Below, one piece after another: positions 14,653-18,245 of a stretch of 18,245 nt of DNA (its first letter is position 1; every line of letters starts with the position of its first letter). A model generated the notes under the pieces. That model saw only the letters and a list, made by a program, of their open reading frames with translations. It had not been told where the DNA came from and did no database searches. The position numbers were made by a program, and so were the translations under genes. The stretch comes from Deltaproteobacteria bacterium (GTDB lineage Bacteria; Desulfobacterota; SM23-61): positions 1 to 18,245 of the forward strand of contig JAPLIW010000541.1 of NCBI GenBank assembly GCA_026388915.1. Reading direction: 5' to 3'.

Positions 14653-14727
14653 TGGGGCGTCGTCAAGCGGTAAGACACGGGTCTTTGGAACCCGCATTCG
14701 GAGGTTCGAATCCTCCCGCCCCAGCCA
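14653..14727 (+). tRNA. trnQ: tRNA-Gln (anticodon UUG), CCA encoded
   Basis: The acceptor stem TGGGGCG (14653-14659) pairs with CGCCCCA (14717-14723), discriminator G14724, and CCA is encoded at 14725-14727. The anticodon stem CGGGT (14678-14682) / ACCCG (14690-14694) holds the loop CTTTGGA with anticodon TTG at 14685-14687. The T arm is GGAGG-TTCGAAT-CCTCC. The length is 75 nt including CCA. It lies between ispE and prs in the same direction. Confidence 0.97.
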
Positions 14728-14766
14728 CTATTCTAAGAAGGGATCCCGGTAGAGGGAGGGAGAGCA

Positions 14767-15705
14767 GTGGATCATATGAGGATTTTTTCGGGAAATTCCA
14801 ACCTTCCCCTGACCCAGGAGATCTGCGAAATTCTGGAAAGCCCCATGGGCGCGGCCGACGTCAAGACCTTCAGCGACGGGGAAATCCTGGTGGACATTCA
14901 TGAGAGCGTCCGGGGAATGGACATCTTCGTCGTTCAGTCCACCTGCACCCCGGTCAACACGAACCTGATGGAACTCCTGATCATGATCGACGCCCTGAAA
15001 CGAGCCTCGGCCAACCGGGTCACCGCCGTTCTCCCCTACTATGGGTACGCCCGTCAGGACCGGAAGGTATCCCCCCGGGCGCCCATCACCGCCAAGCTGG
15101 TCGCGGATCTGATCACCGCCGCCGGGGCCAACCGGGTTCTCACCATGGACTTGCACGCCGGGCAGATTCAGGGGTTCTTCAACATCCCGGTGGACCATCT
15201 GTTTGCCGCCCCGGTTCTCCTGGAATACATGCGGACGAAGTTTTCGGGGGACATGGTGATTGTGTCTCCCGACGCGGGCGGAGTGGAGCGGGCCCGGGCC
15301 TTCGCCAAGAGGATGAAAGCCTCCCTGGCGATCATCGACAAGCGTCGGGATGTCCCCAACGAAGCCAAGTTCATGAACCTCATCGGAGAGGTCAAGGGCC
15401 TGCACGCCATCATCCTGGATGATATCGTGGATACGGCCGGCACCCTGGTGGAGGCGGCCTCCGCTCTGGCCACCAAGGGGGCCGCGGGGGTATATGCCTG
15501 CTGCGTGCATCCGGTGCTTTCCGGCCCGGCGATCGAGCGGCTGAATAAATCGATCATCCAGGAAATGACCATCACCAACACCATTCCCCTCAGCCCGCAG
15601 GCCGCATCGAGCCCGAAGTTCAAAGTTTTATCCGTAGCCAAGATGCTGGCGGATGCCATTCAGAGGATTCACTGCAACGATTCGGTGAGTTCTCTATTCG
15701 TTTAA
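14767..15705 (+). CDS. prs: Ribose-phosphate pyrophosphokinase (PRPP synthetase)
   Basis: A 312-residue cytosolic class I enzyme that transfers pyrophosphate from ATP to ribose 5-phosphate, giving PRPP for nucleotide, histidine and NAD synthesis. Visible signatures: IFSGNSN near the N-terminus, FSDGEILVDIHESVRG, the YYGYARQDRK loop with PRAPITAKLVADL, MDLHAGQIQGFF (metal/ATP site), SPDAGGVERARAFA, and the PRPP-binding loop DDIVDTAGT. Length is typical. GTG 14767 is favoured over ATG 14776 because GGGAGGG (14754-14760) lies 6 nt before it; the ATG would be 15 nt away. rplY begins 10 nt after the stop with its own strong ribosome-binding site, so prs, rplY and pth form an operon. Confidence 0.97.
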   Translation: MDHMRIFSGNSNLPLTQEICEILESPMGAADVKTFSDGEILVDIHESVRGMDIFVVQSTCTPVNTNLMELLIMIDALKRASANRVTAVLPYYGYARQDRKVSPRAPITAKLVADLITAAGANRVLTMDLHAGQIQGFFNIPVDHLFAAPVLLEYMRTKFSGDMVIVSPDAGGVERARAFAKRMKASLAIIDKRRDVPNEAKFMNLIGEVKGLHAIILDDIVDTAGTLVEAASALATKGAAGVYACCVHPVLSGPAIERLNKSIIQEMTITNTIPLSPQAASSPKFKVLSVAKMLADAIQRIHCNDSVSSLFV

Positions 15706-15715
15706 GGGAGGAGTC

Positions 15716-16510
15716 ATGGAACAGAGAGAATTAGAAGTCGTCTTGCGTATGAGTAGAGGAAAGGAGGCCGCCCGGCGCATTCGCCGGGAAGGGAAAATCC
15801 CGGCGGTCCTCTATGGGCGCAAGACCCAGACCTTTCACCTGGCCGTCAGGCCCGAGGAGTTAAAGAAGATCCTGACCAGCGGGGCCAAGGAAAACACCCT
15901 GATCGGGCTGAAGGTCAGCGGCCCGGGAAGCGACAAGGTGGGCAGCCCGGTGGTCATGCTGAAAGACCTGCAGGTTCATCCCCTCGATCGATCCTACCTC
16001 CATGCCGATTTTTATGCCGTGGCCATGGATGAGAAGATCGAGGTCGATATCCCCGTCCGCCTGGTGGGCAAGGCCGAAGGGGTGAAGGTGGGTGGAATCC
16101 AGCAGCAGACCATGCGCGAAATCCGGGTCCGCTGCCTGCCCACGGAAATCCCCGAGTTCCTCGAAGTGGATGTGAGCGCCCTGAAAATCGGGGATTCCCT
16201 CCATGTGCGGGACCTGGCCCCTCCGGAGAAGTTCGACCTGGTGACCGACAAAAACTTCACCCTGGCCAGCGTGGTTCCGCCCATCTCCGAGGCGAAGTAC
16301 GAAGAGCTCATGGCCACGCCGGAAGCGGAACGGGAAATTGCTCAGCCCGAGCGGATTGGCGAGAAGAAGGAAGAGCCCGAGGTGGCCGAGCCGGGCAAAG
16401 CGGGCAAGGAGCCCCGCGAAGCGAAAGAGGCCAAAGCAGGAAAAGAGCCCCGAGAAGCGAAAGAGGGCAAAGAGGCCAAAGAACCCAAAGAGAAAGAGCC
16501 CAAGAAGTAG
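15716..16510 (+). CDS. rplY: 50S ribosomal protein L25, Ctc/TL5 type
   Basis: A 264-residue 5S rRNA-binding ribosomal protein of the long Ctc form, the form linked to general stress in some bacteria. The N-terminal L25 barrel covers about 1-95 (GKEAARRIRREGKIPAVLYG; KDLQVHPLDRSYLHADFYAV). The C-terminal TL5 beta domain covers about 96-190 (VDIPVRLVGKAEGVKVGG; LEVDVSALKIGDSLHVRDL). A tail of about 70 residues, rich in Lys, Glu and Ala, follows and ends EKEPKK; it contains a 12-residue tandem duplication (229-252). The tail is longer than in most L25 proteins and probably disordered. GGGAGGAG (15706-15713) gives a strong start. It lies between prs and pth, a conserved arrangement. Confidence 0.95.
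   Translation: MEQRELEVVLRMSRGKEAARRIRREGKIPAVLYGRKTQTFHLAVRPEELKKILTSGAKENTLIGLKVSGPGSDKVGSPVVMLKDLQVHPLDRSYLHADFYAVAMDEKIEVDIPVRLVGKAEGVKVGGIQQQTMREIRVRCLPTEIPEFLEVDVSALKIGDSLHVRDLAPPEKFDLVTDKNFTLASVVPPISEAKYEELMATPEAEREIAQPERIGEKKEEPEVAEPGKAGKEPREAKEAKAGKEPREAKEGKEAKEPKEKEPKK
16400..16471 (+). repeat. 36-bp in-frame tandem duplication in the L25 tail
   Basis: Residues 229-240 (AGKEPREAKEAK) and 241-252 (AGKEPREAKEGK) are adjacent copies encoded by 16400-16435 and 16436-16471. They differ at one residue and at several silent positions, so the duplication is not brand new. Confidence 0.8.
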
Positions 16511-16530
16511 CTGGTTTTTAAGGAGGTGGA

Positions 16531-17106
16531 GTGAAGCTCATCCTGGGCCTGGGAAATCCGGGGCGCGGTTATCACTGGACAAGGCACAACGTGGGCTTCC
16601 TTCTCCTCGACGGTCTGGCCGAAAAACACCGGATCGAAGTCACCCGCCGGGGAATGAAATCCCTCTATGGCCGGGGAAGGATCGGGCCCGAAGAAGTCAT
16701 CCTGGCCAAACCCCAAACCTTCATGAACCTCTCCGGAGAAGCCGCCCAGCGGCTTCTCCAGTTCTTTAAGATCCAGCCGGAAAATCTGGTGGTCCTCCAA
16801 GATGACCTGGACCTGCCTCCGGGGAAGCTGCGCGTCCGGATCCGCGGAAGCCACGGGGGTCATAAGGGCATCCAGTCGATCATCGAAGCCCTGGGAAACG
16901 ACGGCTTTGTCCGTTTCAAAATGGGGATCGGCCGGCCCGGAAGACCCGGGCAGGACCCCGCGGATTTTGTACTGGAGCCTCTTGCCGGAGGGGAAAGAGA
17001 AGAGTTTAAAAAGATGATCGAGGGATACGTGGAAGCCCTCGAAGTTCTAATCCTCCAAGGCCCCCAGGCGGCGATGAACCGATTCCATAAAGACCGTGAT
17101 CAATGA
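16531..17106 (+). CDS. pth: Peptidyl-tRNA hydrolase
   Basis: A 191-residue cytosolic esterase that recycles peptidyl-tRNAs released from stalled ribosomes. The N-terminal ILGLGNPGRGY block, catalytic H19 in TRHNVGF, KPQTFMNLSG (about 60-69), the QDDLDLPPGKLR block with D91 matching E. coli D93, and RGSHGGHKGIQSI are all present. Length is normal. The start is GTG: AAGGAGG (16520-16526) sits 4 nt before it, a strong but close ribosome-binding site. The gene follows rplY by 20 nt. Its stop codon TGA (17104-17106) lies inside the second unit of a heptamer array, and the convergent mazG ends in the same array. Confidence 0.97.
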   Translation: MKLILGLGNPGRGYHWTRHNVGFLLLDGLAEKHRIEVTRRGMKSLYGRGRIGPEEVILAKPQTFMNLSGEAAQRLLQFFKIQPENLVVLQDDLDLPPGKLRVRIRGSHGGHKGIQSIIEALGNDGFVRFKMGIGRPGRPGQDPADFVLEPLAGGEREEFKKMIEGYVEALEVLILQGPQAAMNRFHKDRDQ

Positions 17107-17157
17107 CCATTGACCATTGAACAATGATCAATGAGCAATGGCCGATGATCAATGACC
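17095..17157. repeat. Heptamer tandem array (AATGAnC) between convergent pth and mazG
   Basis: Nine consecutive 7-nt units can be read: CGTGATC, AATGACC, ATTGACC, ATTGAAC, AATGATC, AATGAGC, AATGGCC, GATGATC, AATGACC. TGATCAATGACC recurs exactly at 17097-17108 and 17146-17157. The pth stop lies in unit 2 and the mazG stop spans units 8 and 9. No T-rich terminator is seen between the genes. Confidence 0.8.
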
Positions 17158-17994
17158 GATCGACTTCTTTGCCTCCTTCCACAATCCGTCCATCTCTTCC
17201 AGGGTCGAATCCTGGGGTCGTTTCCCCTTCCTGCGCAGCCCTTCCTCCACCCGGAAGAACCTCCGGGCAAAACGCCGGTTGGCCTTGCGTAGCGCCTCTT
17301 CCGCCGAAATTCCCCGGAAACGGCCCCAGTTCACCAGGGTGAAGAGAAGGTCTCCGAGTTCTTCTTCCACTGCTTTCCGGGAAGTCTCTTTTTCCGCCTG
17401 TTTCAGCTCCTCCAATTCTTCCTGGACTTTTTTCCAGACCTCGCGAATATGGGGCCAGTCAAAGCCCACCCGGGAAACCCTTTCCGACATGCGCCGGGCG
17501 CGTTCCAGGGCCGGAAGGGCCAGGGGGATTCCATCCAGGAGGGAATTCCTCTTGGCGTATTTGCCCTCCATTTCCTTGACCGAACCCCAGACCTTCAAAA
17601 CCTCTCCCGCGCTCTTGGGAGTGGGGCGGGGCCGGTCCGGAGGAGGGAAAACGTGAGGGTGGCGCCGGACGAGTTTCTCCGCTAATTCATTCACGATGCC
17701 CGGAAAATTGAAATCCCCCTTTTCCTCGGAGATCCGGGAAATAAAGACGATCTGCAGGAGGAGGTCGGCCAGCTCTTCCCGCAATTCCCCGGGGGTTCCG
17801 GATTCGATGGCCTCGAGCACCTCATAGGATTCCTCGATCAAATATTTTTTCAGGGAATTCTCGGTCTGCTCCCGGTCCCAGGGACATCCCGAGGGGCTGC
17901 GCAGCCTGGCCATGATCTTCAAGAGATCATCAACCGTGTATTTCTTTTTGCCTTTTCCCCGGTGCGTTGCGGCTTTCTTCATCTGAGCCTTCAT
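17149..17994 (-). CDS. mazG: Nucleoside triphosphate pyrophosphohydrolase MazG
   Basis: A 281-residue all-alpha NTP pyrophosphatase that hydrolyses (d)NTPs to NMP and PPi, cleaning nucleotide pools and affecting the stringent response in some bacteria. Two MazG repeats are visible. The first has CPWDREQT (37-44), E54-E55-x-x-E58 and E74-x-x-D77, the Mg-binding residues. The second has VGFDWP, an EELEEL stretch and EEELGDLLFTLVN. The N-terminus carries a basic extension (about 1-18, many Lys). The start is uncertain: ATG at 17994 and ATG at 17982 (residue 5) both lack a strong ribosome-binding site. Length is close to E. coli MazG (263). It is the only minus-strand gene in the window, convergent with pth, and its 5' side faces a MITE-like element 41 nt upstream. 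Confidence 0.95.
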   Translation of the reverse strand: MKAQMKKAATHRGKGKKKYTVDDLLKIMARLRSPSGCPWDREQTENSLKKYLIEESYEVLEAIESGTPGELREELADLLLQIVFISRISEEKGDFNFPGIVNELAEKLVRRHPHVFPPPDRPRPTPKSAGEVLKVWGSVKEMEGKYAKRNSLLDGIPLALPALERARRMSERVSRVGFDWPHIREVWKKVQEELEELKQAEKETSRKAVEEELGDLLFTLVNWGRFRGISAEEALRKANRRFARRFFRVEEGLRRKGKRPQDSTLEEMDGLWKEAKKSIGH

Positions 17995-18035
17995 AATGGA
18001 GAATTTCTTCCCTTCCGCTTTTTTCTTTACATCAT

Positions 18036-18197
18036 TGTATCAATTTAGCTGCTTGAAAATGAACGACCTCCGATGCCTTCGGTAAGGTCGTCATTCCTGC
18101 GAAAGCAGGAATCCAGGATTTTTTCCTTTTGTTTCTGGATTCCCGTTTTCACGGGAATGACAGGAAAGGGATCTTTTCAAAGAGCTAAATTGTTACA
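18036..18197. mobile_element. MITE-like non-coding element, 162 bp
   Basis: The terminal 24-mers (18036-18059 starting TGTATCAATTTAGCT, and 18174-18197 which on the minus strand starts TGTAACAATTTAGCT) match as inverted repeats at 21 of 24 positions. The ends are TGT...ACA. CAT flanks both sides (18033-18035 and 18198-18200), a possible 3-bp target duplication. Inside are a hairpin at 18064-18090 (CGACCT-CCGA / TCGG-TA-AGGTCG) and an inner inverted pair at 18090-18116 and 18135-18161 (23 of 27), each arm itself a hairpin. There is no coding capacity, so any transposase would act in trans. Confidence 0.65.
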
Positions 18198-18245
18198 CAT
18201 CGTTAAATCCATCTTATGGCACCGCTGCGGCGGTTTCAAGAAAAT

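Noticed and set aside
17095..17157. CRISPR-like array
   Set aside because: Units are 7 nt, contiguous and without spacers; no cas genes are in the window.

Overview
The window looks like a chromosomal segment of a GC-rich, Gram-negative bacterium, most likely Desulfobacterota (the former Deltaproteobacteria, Syntrophobacterales-like). The evidence is the housekeeping run degP/htrA - ispE - tRNA-Gln - prs - rplY(ctc) - pth, the DUF1844 gene with its typical core, and gaps filled with short palindromic and tandem repeats. The assignment is inferred from gene content; there is no rRNA or marker phylogeny here.

Region 1 (about 190-9612) is a protein quality-control island on the + strand: small heat-shock protein Hsp20, disaggregase ClpB, Hsp70 DnaK, a DnaJ-like protein, and a second double-ring Clp ATPase. 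Hsp20 and DnaK end in strong intrinsic terminators, so this is several neighbouring transcription units rather than one operon. The canonical parts (Hsp20, ClpB, DnaK) have intact motifs. The last two genes do not look standard. The DnaJ-like protein has Q34-S35-A36 exactly where the essential HPD tripeptide should be and an acidic stretch instead of the Gly/Phe linker, yet keeps all four zinc-binding CxxCxGxG motifs. The Clp ATPase just downstream has no ClpB middle domain, has an M-G-F tripeptide where ClpA/ClpC carry their ClpP-docking loop, and has lost the aromatic residue of its second pore loop. No grpE, clpP or canonical dnaJ lies in the window. This pair is the best candidate here for an undescribed system.

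Region 2 (9710-11860) has an Ino1-type inositol-3-phosphate synthase followed 15 nt later by a CDP-alcohol phosphatidyltransferase, suggesting an inositol phospholipid (or inositol-phosphodiester solute) pathway, then a DUF1844 protein.

Region 3 (12140-17106) is envelope protease DegP, isoprenoid enzyme IspE (2 nt apart), tRNA-Gln(UUG), PRPP synthetase, ribosomal protein L25/Ctc with a long Lys/Glu-rich tail, and peptidyl-tRNA hydrolase. MazG (minus strand, 17149-17994) converges on pth across a heptamer tandem-repeat array in which both genes terminate.

Many of the gaps carry different repeats: CTCTGCG-type repeats, ATCTGCG-type palindromes, a perfect 20-bp palindrome, octamer and heptamer tandem arrays, and a 162-bp MITE-like element with 24-bp terminal inverted repeats beside the mazG start. 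No CRISPR array, complete insertion sequence, transposase gene or rRNA gene was seen.
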